Shown here piece after piece: positions 1-16,394 of a DNA stretch of 64,000 bases. The position numbers were made by a program, and so were the translations under genes. The stretch covers positions 1,312,772 through 1,376,771 of the forward strand of contig OY811984.1 of NCBI GenBank assembly GCA_963681505.1, read 5' to 3'. Every line of letters begins with the position of its first letter. Positions within the stretch are counted from its first letter, which is position 1. The notes beneath the pieces were generated by a model that was not told the origin of the DNA, searched no databases, and worked only from the letters and a program-made list of their open reading frames with translations. This DNA is from Eunapius fragilis (Eukaryota; Porifera; Demospongiae; Spongillida; Spongillidae).

Positions 1-110
1 TTAGAAGGTTTATTGTACCCCCCACGTGGTTATTTAGAAGATTTATTGTAACCCCCACGTAGTTATTTAAAAGATTTATTGTACCCCCCGCATGGTTATT
101 TAGAAGATTT
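1..110. repeat. Short tandem repeat, about 35 bp unit, three copies
   Basis: Three imperfect copies of a unit that reads roughly as a TTTATTGTA core, a C-run, an ACGTGGTTATTTA segment and AGAAG. The array is cut by the left edge of the window, so its true length is unknown. No coding signal was seen here or in the following 270 bases. Confidence 0.75.
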
Positions 111-382
111 GTTTTTGCCCTAGCTAAATAGGTGATCTTCGACCCTCAGTTATTAAGTAACGTGGTGCATTTTCAAACTGTGTCTGGGAGCTTGTTCATA
201 CCGAGTGGTGTGGCTGTGACGATCTGCAAGGACAGCTTTGGCCCACACAGATAAGGACTTGTATGATGTGGGAAAGCTGAATTGTCTAATTGCCAAAAAT
301 TTTGTTTTCTGTTGTGCCCCTTGGTGTACAAACATGTGCCCAGAACAATAGACATTAAAGGTTTGTGTCAAGTGCCTGTGTG

Positions 383-385
<3 letters not shown>

Positions 386-453
<68 letters not shown>
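386..453. repeat. (TG)n microsatellite
   Basis: Nearly pure TG dinucleotide run of about 34 units, between the left-edge tandem repeat and the Harbinger-like element. The rest of 111-518 holds nothing I can recognise. Confidence 0.95.
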
Positions 454-458
<5 letters not shown>

Positions 459-521
459 TTATTGGCACTTGGTTTAGCATTGAAACAGGCATGTTGGCTG
501 GTTGCATTTGTGTCAGACTTA

Positions 522-1151
522 AGGCCGGCATACACGGGTCAACTTTTGTTGATTTGTTGCTTGCAACAAGTTGATTGTGCGATTATGTGATTATAGTTGA
601 CTGATGAATAGAGTTACGAATGTGATATATCATAACTGTGAAAATCGCGCGACACATCGTTTCAACAAATATGGATATTGATGTCACCATGGGTAGAGAG
701 CTGCTTGCGCTGCTGTTATTATAGCCCTGGTCATAAGGAAGCGACAGCGAAGAAGAAGGAAGCGAAGTATATGGGTAAGGGAGTGGATAAGACGTAGACA
801 TAAATATGGGGCCTACCACCACATCATGCGAGAGTTGTAGAGGCATTCCCTATTCTCTAACATATCAATCAACTGTTCTACTTTACCATTACTCCATTGG
901 AAGGAAGCCATTTTTGTTTTAATAAGAGCTAATAACAGTGCGGTACGCGGTACATCTCTATGATGTAGCAGCAACTTGTTGCTTCAAATTAGGAAGGCTT
1001 TCTAATTTTCGGGCAACTTTCGACTTGTTGCTATCAACAAATCAACTCGTATCATATACGAGTCAACTCAAGTCGACCAAACCACATAATCGCACAATCA
1101 ACTTGTTGCAAGCAACAAATCAACCAGAAGTTGACCCGTGTATGCCGGCCT
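522..1151. mobile_element. PIF/Harbinger-like element with long terminal inverted repeats and a transposase remnant
   Basis: The ends are near-perfect inverted repeats of about 65 bp: the left begins AGGCCGGCATACACGGGTCA and its reverse complement closes the element at 1151. Both sides carry the trinucleotide TTA (519-521 and 1152-1154), the TWA target duplication typical of PIF/Harbinger elements. On the plus strand at about 705-838 one frame reads an Arg/Lys-rich stretch followed by IWVREWIRRRHKYGAYHHIM and then a stop. That W-V-x-x-W plus G-x-Y/F-H-H pattern is the N-terminal signature of PIF/Harbinger transposases. The rest of the transposase, including any DDE residues, is missing, so this is a non-autonomous deletion derivative. 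Confidence 0.8.
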
Positions 1152-1386
1152 TTAGGCGTTCACACACATTGCTACTTAGCAAAGAGTTGCTGTTGGGTTG
1201 TGGCTTATTGCCCCAAAGGGAAAGCAAAAAAAAACTGGTAACCATGGTACCATTGTGCAGCACAGTGAGGTCATAGTCCAAGTAGCTGTGTTTTTGTACG
1301 TTGGCTAGCATTTTCCGCTTACTATTGATCTCGATCTTGTGTATCACTGCGTCTAAACTCTCCACCAACCTACTCCCCCCCCACAG

Positions 1387-1753
1387 GCACACAGGTAGAC
1401 ATGAGGAACGTGCTCTTAACACAGAGACCTTTGGAGTAAGTACAGTGCATGGCTATCGCTATGGATCCCGGGGTGGAAGAGGTCGAGGAGGGCACTACAG
1501 GCCCAGAGGTCGTCGTGGCGGCAGTGGACACTCCAGTACAGGAAGAGACCAAGATGGAGGGACCCTCACTGATGGCCGTGGTGGCTATGGTAATGGTAGT
1601 GGCCGTGGTGGTAGTGGTGGTGGCGGTCACTACTCAAACAGACATGGTCGTGACAGGCAGAATCACTCCAGGGAGCACCCACAGGGCCAGAGGAGGTGGT
1701 ACAATAACAATAGAGAGCAGCTGCCACCGCAGCCACAAGTGGAAAAGAATTAA
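1387..1753 (+). CDS. LSM14: LSM14 (RAP55/Scd6 family) C-terminal exon, partial
   Basis: This is the last exon of an LSM14-type mRNP protein, a translational repressor and decapping-associated factor of P-bodies. It follows a C-rich tract and the acceptor CCACAG (1381-1386), and starts in a phase needing two bases from the previous exon. It reads RHEERALNTETFGVS, the TFG box of LSM14A/B, followed by about 95 residues of RGG/GRG and Ser/Gly repeats, an RNA-binding tail that in the family is methylated on arginine. The stop is TAA at 1751-1753. The N-terminal LSm domain and the FDF and FFD motifs were not found in 1-1386, so the upstream exons probably lie left of the window. The gene is convergent with SS18. 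Candidate poly(A) hexamers ATTAAA lie at 1994 and 2025. What supports the call is the LNTETFGVS match followed directly by RGG repeats. Confidence 0.82.
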
Positions 1754-2242
1754 CGTAGGTATGTTTAAATTGGTTCTACTATTCATTTGTTACTTTCCCC
1801 CTCCTCCTCCTCCTCCTAGAGTACCAGCTTAATACTGACTGATGCTGTTTGATTATTAATGTTCTTTTGAGTCTCATTTGATTTTTCAGCAAACACACAG
1901 CCACCACAGTGGTGTTTGTATATGTGCTTCTTTCAATACAGCAGTCACTTTTTGTAGTGTGGGCACATGAAGCCTGTACTACAGTCACTGTGTATTAAAC
2001 CAGTCACTGTGTGTATTAATGTGCAATTAAAATATAGTCACTGTTTTTGGTCTAATGGATATCCGAAGCGTTTGGTCTTCATAGAGCATGATGCAAACAA
2101 AGATTGTGGAGTGCTGTTATTTAGTAGTGTGGTGCGTGAAAGATGTGGAGGAGAGATAGCATGATAGGCCTGATTAGAAAATTGATGTTGCAAAATATAT
2201 GCCTTGAATGAAGAGGTGGAGTGGGTAAACAGGTATCAAGTT
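1754..2242. other. Convergent 3' flanks of LSM14 and SS18
   Basis: No further gene was seen. The stretch should hold the 3' UTRs of both genes. A short minus-strand exon is possible at about 2122-2170 (acceptor TTTTCTAATCAG, then about 15 residues and a stop). It would give SS18 an alternative tail if the donor at CTTAC|GTAAAA (2240-2247) is used. Confidence 0.5.
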
Positions 2243-3348
2243 TTACGTAAGAGGACCACCTGCAGGTCCGGGGCTCATGGAGCTTGGCTGAGGATAGTTT
2301 CCACCCATCATGGAGGGAGCAGGGGGAGGGAGGTACATGGTGCCCGGGTGTTGCCCGCCTTGCTGCTGTTGTTGTGAGGCTTTCCTCTGCTGCATGATCA
2401 ACTGCTCCTGCCTCATGCGTAACATCTTCCGCTGGTCGTCTGACAAGGACATCGGGTTTTGCTGCTGCATGCCGTAAGGGTTGGACTGGCCTCCTCCTCC
2501 CCATCCCGGCATGTTCCCATAGCTCGGCATTCCCATCTGCTGCTGGGAGGTGCCGCTGACCCCTTGGGGTGCCTCCGCCCCCACAGGCCAGGAGGAAGAG
2601 GGGGGAGGCCTCTGTTGCATGGATGCTCCAGCCACTGTGTGCATTGGTGCTCCGGAGTATGGTGGCATGCTGTTGCCAACAGCCTGCTCCTGAGACGTTG
2701 GCATCCTCTGGCCGGGCATCATGTTGGTACCTGGTTGCTATGAATAACAGTAATAAAGATTTAGCCCAGGTCTTAGAAACATTTTGGTGTGCACTCACTG
2801 GGAGGATGCTCTGGACGTTCAGAGTAGGGTCAGCCAAGTTTGCCAGGAATGCAAGGTTTCTGTGGAGTGTCTGTTGGTACCTTTAGGGAGCGTAAAGGAA
2901 AGTGTGGACAGTGTGCATAGCGTTAATGATAGCGCGATCTTTCTTTGAAGTGGGCACATACTGAATGCATTCCATGGCCTTCCCTTTGGTGTTCTGAATT
3001 TCCACCAGCACCTGCACGTATCAGTGAGTACAGGTAAGCAAGTCACGCATTATCCATTTCCTCTCCGTTTTAACAAACCTTTATCAGGTGTGCGTTTTCG
3101 TCTAACATCTAAAAGTAAGGAGGGCAGAAAATTGTTTAATGCTAATTGGAATGTGTCGGTTTCTATAGGGATCCCGCCAGAAAAGAAAGGCAGCTAGCAG
3201 CCACATACCTCGTAAGACCACGTGGTGAACTAGCCTAGACCTGTCATTTTTCAAGTGACAAGACATTGCCTTATCAGATTACCTTTTGGATGGTTTGAGG
3301 GTTGGCATTCATATGCTCAGACCGGCTGTATGAAGTCGGTGTGGTCAT
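2243..3348 (-). CDS. SS18: SS18/SSXT family subunit of BAF (SWI/SNF) chromatin remodellers
   Basis: Five exons join in phase: 3283-3348, 3079-3108, 2962-3011, 2799-2880 and 2243-2737, giving 240 residues. The N-terminal two thirds of the SNH domain is clear: NPQTIQK, MLDENAHLIK, VLVEIQNTKGKAMECIQ and YQQTLHRNLAFLANLAD. These are the SS18 helices that bind BRG1/BRM-type ATPases. The start at 3348 gives 22 residues before the second exon, close to human SS18; a second ATG lies 12 codons downstream. The C-terminal half is rich in Gln, Pro, Met and Gly with a (Q)n stretch, matching the family's low-complexity activation region, but it is shorter than the vertebrate QPGY tail. The last exon could end at the TAA at 2243, or splice at GTAAAA into a short extra exon. 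The fifth exon's acceptor (CATAG|CAACCAGG) was chosen because it keeps phase; the nearer AG does not. Confidence 0.87.
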
Positions 3349-4018
3349 CCTTAGAACAGACAGGCAAGCCTTCCTCAGACGGTCAATTGAGTATTTATAC
3401 TGTGCCTCGATCGCACAAAGCGCGCTACTACTGGTTATTAAAAATTACACGAAATTTAACCCCTTAGTTCCAAATGTGAGGAGGGGAAAATTCACTATGT
3501 TGGCTCACTTAAAAAATGTCAGGATTTCAATGAAAGGTGTTGCTGTCGGCTGGTGAGTTTGATGCAACGCAGCACTATTGCGTTTATTTCTTACGTTGAT
3601 AACACCTCTCCTGTGCACAGGGCCGTGGTTATTGTCGCAGGATTCGCGACATTCGTCTACTGCAAGAATGACATAGACAACAGGCGACTTGAAATAATCA
3701 GAGCTCAAGCCGCGCAAAAAAGGACGTAGCAGATCCGAGCCACAAATCTGTGCGCATACACGCTGTATACTTACATGTAATCGAAGACAATGGGCGTTTC
3801 TCACAGAACAAATTGGATTGATGTACACGCAAATATGTTGTATAAAGATCATTAAGAGCAAAAAAAGGTGTAGGAATTTTTCGTCTTTTTTTTTTTTTTT
3901 TTTGCAGTACAGAAAAGCGGTTTTAAAAAGTTGGACACAACGTTCTCCCAACAAGGTGGGCCAAGAAAGAAAACTGAACAAAAACAGAGAGTGTTCAATG
4001 AAACAAGCAGACAGACGT
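3349..4018. other. SS18 upstream region and TAF4 3' flank
   Basis: No coding exon could be supported. A reverse-strand AATAAA (plus-strand TTTATT at 3593-3598) is a plausible TAF4 poly(A) signal about 420 bases past its stop. A T-rich run lies at about 3886-3904. Confidence 0.5.
3593..3598 (-). promoter_or_regulatory. Candidate TAF4 polyadenylation signal
   Basis: AATAAA read on the minus strand, downstream of the TAF4 stop at 4019-4021. A single hexamer match in AT-rich sequence is weak evidence. Confidence 0.4.
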
Positions 4019-4562
4019 TCATTTGAAAAGTGCCTTGTACAGTAATAAAGATTTCCGAGTTTCCCGTTCTCCTTCCATGAAGAAAACCACATCCCTAACT
4101 GTTATTCTTCTCTTGGGTTGCCTGAGTGCACTCTGAATCAAAAATAGATAGGATCACAACAATTGCCATGAAAATGAAGCACTACACATGCTCCTCCCCT
4201 ATACCCCAAACATGCCCTCCCTACACACACATCCACACATGACCCTCCTCAATACACATACATGCATACACCAAACTTACGGGAGATCCAAAAACATTGG
4301 CTACTGTTTGGCCTCCATTGGAAATGGAGGTCCCAGTTATACCAACCACAGGTTGGCTAGTGGACGCCTGTGGGGTTAGGGACACATAGCATTAAAAACT
4401 GTAATGCCCCAAGCTGTTTGGTACCTCTCCTCCATCTAGCGCCCTTTTCCTTCTGTTGCCGAGGGCAGCCAGTGCAGTTGCGTTGGCTGCCCTATCCCTT
4501 ATGATCTGCTCTTCTTCCATTTGCAGCTGAACACACGACATTATTGAATTCATGATCATGAG

Positions 4563-4615
<53 letters not shown>

Positions 4616-5436
4616 GTTTTGCCTTTTCTTTTATTTTTGCTAACTCTGGATCGTCTGCCTTAGATCTGCTCTTGGCTGCCCTTAGCAATTTCTCCTTTTC
4701 TCTCTCCTGCTTTCGCTTCACGTTGATTCTGTCAATCTTCTCGAGAACTTTCAATTGTTCCTTGACTTCTGATGTCACTTCATAGTGCCCTGAGTCCTAG
4801 CAGAATAGAGAAGCCCAAGACATGATGGCCATAAATGGAGTGATGATCCTACACATGGTGACACCCACAAACAGTGGCACCTGCAGTGGCACCCACAAAG
4901 TGGCACTTGCAGTGGCACTGACACCCACAATGGTGACACCACACACATGACATTATCCAGTAAGTACAAACACCTCACAGCAATGCAGATAAAAATTAAG
5001 CTTACAGTAATTTAAAAAAAGGAGGTGCTTGTGTATATATATATGATAACATGGGGAAAACTTGACGGTACACAAGACATTGCAGTGTGTCTATGTGCAA
5101 TGACCTACTTTTAGAACTTCAACCCTGTGCTGACTGATGATGGTCAGTTTCTCCACAATGTTACGAAGATGCTCCTGATGGAAAGGATCAGTGTACCACT
5201 TTCAAAGCATATAAACATTTTCTGCATGTGGGGTGTGTGGTTTGGAGGGGGGGGGGGATGCTTACCTCTGTGGCATGAGAAAGAAGCACTGCAAAGTCAT
5301 CAGTAATTTCTGTTATACCACACTTTCTCGCTAAAATGAAAAAAAAAGAAAGAAAGTAGAGAATAAATAATTCATAATATAAGTACAGGGTTGGGGGAAG
5401 GAGGAGAAGAAGCAAGGATAGTAGGAAATGGTCTGT

Positions 5437-5496
<60 letters not shown>

Positions 5497-8400
5497 GCGT
5501 AAAGTATTCCATGCCCAAGCAGAATTTCGACCACAAAACAGTTGGAAAATGTGAGGGATTAGAAACAATGTATTTTGAGTGGAGGCTAAATGCTTGATCA
5601 GACATCTCACCAACGCCTGCTATTCTGCGCTGCAATACTTGCAGATTGAGAAACACCCGATCACCACAGCTTCTGCTTACTGTCTCCGACACCTTTGCAG
5701 GCAATACGTGTTCCTCCTATTAGATGAACAGGGGAAATAGGAATATCATCAACCGCATCAAAGCATGCTGTCTCCCTCTCACTACAGCACACTAAATGCA
5801 TAAAATGTGGTTGAAATTGCACTAAGTAATGAATAGATTATATAGTTTTTAAAATGATTCATTGACAATCACTAATGTATCATAACACAGGACATGGTGT
5901 TTTAATATATCATAACACAGGACATGGTGTTTTAATGTATCATAACACAGGACATGGTGTTTTAATGTATCATAACACAGGACATGGTGTTTTAATGTAT
6001 CATAACACAGGACATGGTGTTTTAATGTATCATAACACAGGACATGGTGTTTTAATGAAGCCGTGCAATATGAGAAAACAAGAAAATTGAACTTGGCATA
6101 AGCAACTCTCTCCCACAAAATTGCAAGCCCAAAGGGTTAACACTCCTTCAAGCTCAAAGGGTTAAGACACCTTCATGCCCAAAGGGTAAACATCTTCCCC
6201 ATACATCATTACACAATGATGAGACCCTCAACATAAATACTGCCATACACAAAAAATACTTACCTGAAGGTTTACACCAGCAATGTCCATACCCTCGTCC
6301 TCTTCCTCCTCACTGTAAAAAAACGTGAGCACCAGAAAGGTGAGGTGAGTATCACCACAACACATAGGATAGGGGTGTGTGGTTGGTGAATGATGTGGGA
6401 GAGACATGACATGGGGAGAGGGACCTTACAGACACAGCTTAGGCCTGCTGCTGTTACATGCAGACATGACATGGGGAGAGGGACCTTACAGACACAGCTT
6501 AGGCCTGCTGCTGTTACATGCAGACATGACATGGGGAGAGGGACCTTACAGACACAGCTTAGGCCTGCTGCTGTTACATGCAGACATGACATGGGGAGAG
6601 GGACCTTACAGACACAGCTTAGGCCTGCTGCTGTTACATGCAGAAATGACATGGGGAGAGGGACATTACAGACACAGCTTAGGCCTGCTGCTGTTACATG
6701 CAGACATGACATGGGGAGAGGGACCTTACAGACACAGCTTAGGCCTGCTGCTGCTACATGCAGACATGACATGGGGAGAGGGACCTTGCAGACACAGCTT
6801 AGGCCTGCTGCTGTTACATGCAGACATGACATGGGGAGAGGGACCTTACAGACACAGCTTAGGCCTGCTGCTGTTACATGCAGACATGACATGGGGAGAG
6901 GGACCTTACAGACACAGCTTAGGCCTGCTGCTGTTACATGCAGACATGACATGGGGAGAGGGACCTTACAGACACAGCTTAGGCCTGCTGCTGTTACATG
7001 CAGACATGACATGGGGAGAGGGACCTTACAGACACAGCTTAGGCCTGCTGCTGTTACATGCAGACATGACATGGGGAGAGGGACCTTACAGACACATCAG
7101 TAACCATGAAAAATCAAGGCTCATGAGGTTGTGTAATGGCAGTTTGGTTATAGAGCAACGGAGAAATGTACACGGGACACTGATATCAACTACTCATTAT
7201 CAGTACTTCACTGAGTACATATGCGACAGTATATGAGTGTGTGTGAGTGTGCGTGCATACTATGCATGTATGTATGTATGTATGCATGTATGTATGTATG
7301 TATGTATGTATGTATGTATGTATGTATGTATGTATCCATGTATGTATGCATGTATGTATGTATGTATCCATGTATGTATGTATGTATGTATGTATGTATG
7401 TATGTATGTATGCATGCATGCATGTATGTATGTATGTATGTATGTATGTATGTATGTATGTATGTATGTATGTATGTATGTATGTATGTATGTATGTATG
7501 TATGTATGTATGTATGTATGTATGTATGCAACACCACTTCTCTTACTCTATGGCCTCCTGCTTATCATCTGCGCCCTTTGCTTTCCCCTTGTTTCTCTTT
7601 CCCCCCGCTGGAGTTGGAGGGGCAGTAGGCTGCACTGTCGCACTACCAGCAGGTCCTAACTTGCCGAGCTTCATGTCCGCAAAACTAGTCTTCGGAGAGG
7701 GGGAGGAGGAAGAGATACTGTTAGCCAGGGGGGGCTGCAGGTTGGCAGCAGCCAATGGCTTGAGGGAGGGCTGGGACACCTTTGCACCAATCACAATAGG
7801 TTGCTGCTGCAGCTGTAGTTTCTGCTTCTCCATGACAGCCTGCAGCCCGGCAATGGTGCCAGCCTGCACCTGCACTTGGCCCTGATGTAGGGTGGGCAAC
7901 TTGCTGGGCGTGCTTGAAGAAGGACTTGCCCCGCCCAACACCACACCCCCAACCGCCCCCGCCACCTGCGATATCCCCTGTGGCATTGCGCTGAAGAGAG
8001 CCTGTTGTATCTGGAGGGGTAGCTTGATGGTCCCCTTTTGCTGCAGCTTCTGCAGCTGCTGGACGTAAGCTAACCTCTGCTCGGGGGTGAGTTTCTGCAG
8101 CTGCTGCTGGTTTAGCAAGGGGATGGTGATGGGTTGGGGGGCAGTGGAGGGACCGGGGGCCGGTGTCGATGTAGGGACCGCTGTCCCGGACAGCGACGGG
8201 GCGATGGGAACCACGGGCGTTGTCGCCTGGGGGGTGGGCGCAGCCAAAGTGGCAGAGTGTAGTTGGACGGGCTGAGGGGAGACGTTGTTTGCTAGTGGGA
8301 CCGTGGGAGGGGAGGTGGCTTGTTGGAGGGGGTGTGACGGTCGTGGAGGCTGGAGCATCGTCGCAGCGGTGCCTCCTGTCTGTTGCTTCTGCAGTATCTC

Positions 8401-9537
8401 CTTCATGAAGGCCTGCTGGATCTTCAGCTTAGTCCTGAAGTGGGGGACGCTTTTCTACGCACGATGGATGTTGTTGCCCAACGGTTTAACACAAGGGAGC
8501 AGGTAAGGACGAGAGGGGTAAACAATGGTGACGTCCGACGTCATATCATAATGAGGACATCTACGCACACAGTGGTATCCCATGTTCCTTTCCCTCCCTA
8601 TCTATCCTCACTCCCCTCACTCTTCCTCCCTCTCCCTCCTCCTCCCCTCCCCTCCTTTTCCATCCCACACTTTTGTAATTGTAGAAGCACAATAGAACAG
8701 GTGCTCACCTGAAGAAAGGGAAGGAGACTTGGCTGATGTTGTGACCGCAGGTCCTGTTCAATCTTTGTTGCAAACTCTTCCTCAGTGATGCTGCCTGCCT
8801 ATATGCACAAGGAAGACAAGGCGGTATAGGTTTAGCCTTGGGCTACATCCCAAACATTTCACCACTATTTGAGTGCCAAAAACACTTGCACCCTGTGACT
8901 GGCCACTTACCACAAGCTTCTGGACAAGCATTTGAACAGTTGACTTCACTTGTGGACCTGAGCTATCAGCCAAGGTGATGAGATGAGTCAAAAACTCCTG
9001 CAGCTTGCCCATGATGGCTATGACCTCCTTCGCCTTGTCCCCGGCCTTCTTAGCGACGGTCGCGAGGGCCAAAATGTTAGCCTTCTTGGTCGCCGAAGCT
9101 TGTTCGTCCTGCGTCAAGTGAGGGGTTAAGGTATTCAAAACGTTCATGGAGCCTAGGTTGTGGAAGGCGGCTGAACTGTTCATCCCGTCCGCTACGCCAA
9201 TGGATAGAGACGTTGGGTGTACGTTTCCTAGGAAGGACGTTCCCGTGGACGTGGCACCACTGGAAGAAGCCTCTCCCTCCGTCTTGGTAGGCCTCAGGAG
9301 ATCCACGACGTCGTGAGACGTCTCTTGAGAGCCGTTGTAGGTCGATGTGCCGGAGGAGTTGATGTCGAACCCGCCTATGTCGCCCAAAGCGTATGTTCCC
9401 TGCGACAATGTCGCCGGTTGGAGGGAGGCAACGGGCTCCATCGCAGCGTTTGAAGACCCATCATCCATCGCAGGGTTCAAAAATGCATCAATATCCAGTT
9501 CGTCCGACATCAATGTACTATTCTGGGCCATTTTCAC
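4019..9537 (-). CDS. TAF4: TAF4, TFIID subunit 4
   Basis: Eleven exons join in phase to 798 residues: 8911-9537, 8709-8798, 7547-8454, 6264-6312, 5611-5716, 5266-5330, 5109-5174, 4614-4796, 4425-4526, 4281-4367 and 4019-4132. TAF4 is a core TFIID scaffold; its histone fold pairs with TAF12. The TAFH/NHR1 domain spans about residues 165-250, across exons 1-3 (QEFLTHLITLAD, then AGSITEEEFATKIEQDL, then QPSLLPFLQKSVPHF). A long Gln/Pro/Ala-rich middle follows. The conserved C-terminal block runs from about 542 to the end: GMDIAGVNL, RKCGITEI, SHATE, LLRAAKSRSKADDPELAKIK and TALAALGNRRKR. It ends VRDVVFFMEGERETRKSLLL and YKALFK, the terminal signature of the family. ATG 9537 is two codons upstream of a second ATG; either could start. 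The gene shares a 189-base promoter region with NELFCD. Confidence 0.97.
4569..4612. repeat. (CA)n microsatellite forming the TAF4 exon 8 donor
   Basis: On the sense (minus) strand the array is (GT)n and its first GT is the 5' splice site directly after AAACAG. Confidence 0.9.
5438..5493. repeat. (TG)n microsatellite in a TAF4 intron
   Basis: TG run between TAF4 exons 5 and 6, ending in GCGTGTGCG. Confidence 0.95.
5877..6056. repeat. 30-bp minisatellite, six copies
   Basis: Unit TATCATAACACAGGACATGG plus TGTTTTAATG, almost perfectly repeated, in the TAF4 intron between exons 4 and 5. Open frames across it on both strands are artefacts of a unit length divisible by three. Confidence 0.95.
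6404..7097. repeat. 60-bp minisatellite, about 11.5 copies, in TAF4 intron 3
   Basis: Units are nearly identical, with only a few substitutions (for example near 6643, 6664, 6754 and 6788), which suggests recent expansion or homogenisation. On the TAF4 sense strand each unit contains an acceptor-like TGTAACAGCAG and a donor-like TCTGTAAGG about 20 bases apart. Confidence 0.97.
7262..7530. repeat. (ATGT)n tetranucleotide array with occasional GCATG/CCATG variants
   Basis: Long tetranucleotide repeat ending 17 bases from the donor of TAF4 exon 3 (7547). The Met-Tyr-Val-Cys and Ile-His-Thr-Tyr open frames across it are not genes. Confidence 0.97.
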
Positions 9538-9726
9538 ACTTCTTCACAGGGATCAAAGCAGATTCTTCCCCTTTGGCGCCCTAGTTAGGCTCCATTTTGA
9601 CCAAAATAAAAACGGTCAATGTCATTTTATAGGTATGCTACTATCCGGACTTTTCCGTAAAGCCACTCGTATACTAGAATTTTGGAGGGCTTAATATTTT
9701 TAGTATATTTGCTATGACAGATCGCA
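9538..9726. promoter_or_regulatory. Divergent promoter region between TAF4 and NELFCD
   Basis: Only 189 bases separate the two start codons, so the space must hold both 5' UTRs and a shared or back-to-back promoter. I see no convincing TATA box placed for either gene. GGCGCC lies near the TAF4 side. Confidence 0.75.
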
Positions 9727-16100
<6,374 letters not shown>

Positions 16101-16245
16101 TCACAACAGTCATGTTTCATCCTCAGAATGTAACGCACACACACACACACATCCACACATACACACATACTCACACACACATGCACATACACGCACACAC
16201 ACTCACACCCTTTCTACTTTTTGTGCAACTGTTGTTTGTTAATTG

Positions 16246-16300
16246 AATAAATGTATATGTCCATTCTTATTTTATGCATCAGCTTTTTTTTTCCAATAAA
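16246..16300 (+). promoter_or_regulatory. NELFCD polyadenylation signals
   Basis: Two AATAAA hexamers, at 16246-16251 and 16295-16300, 146 and 195 bases after the NELFCD stop and just before the convergent HYDIN stop at 16395. Confidence 0.65.
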
Positions 16301-16394
16301 ACTCTTGTGCATGTAAAGATATGTATATATGTTTGGTAACGTACAGCTGGTAATGCTACTGAGAAAATAGAGAGGGGGAAAGGGACTGTCAACG

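Noticed and set aside
1449..1832. Alternative plus-strand frame across the RGG exon (Val/Thr-rich)
   Set aside because: Shadow of the LSM14 RGG-encoding frame; the TFG box is only in the other frame.
6404..7097. CRISPR array
   Set aside because: Regular 60-bp units but no unique spacers, no cas genes, and the locus is an intron of a eukaryotic gene.
6390..7236. Long open frames on both strands across the 60-bp repeat
   Set aside because: The unit length is a multiple of three with no stop in several frames; there is no start context, no splice support and no domain.
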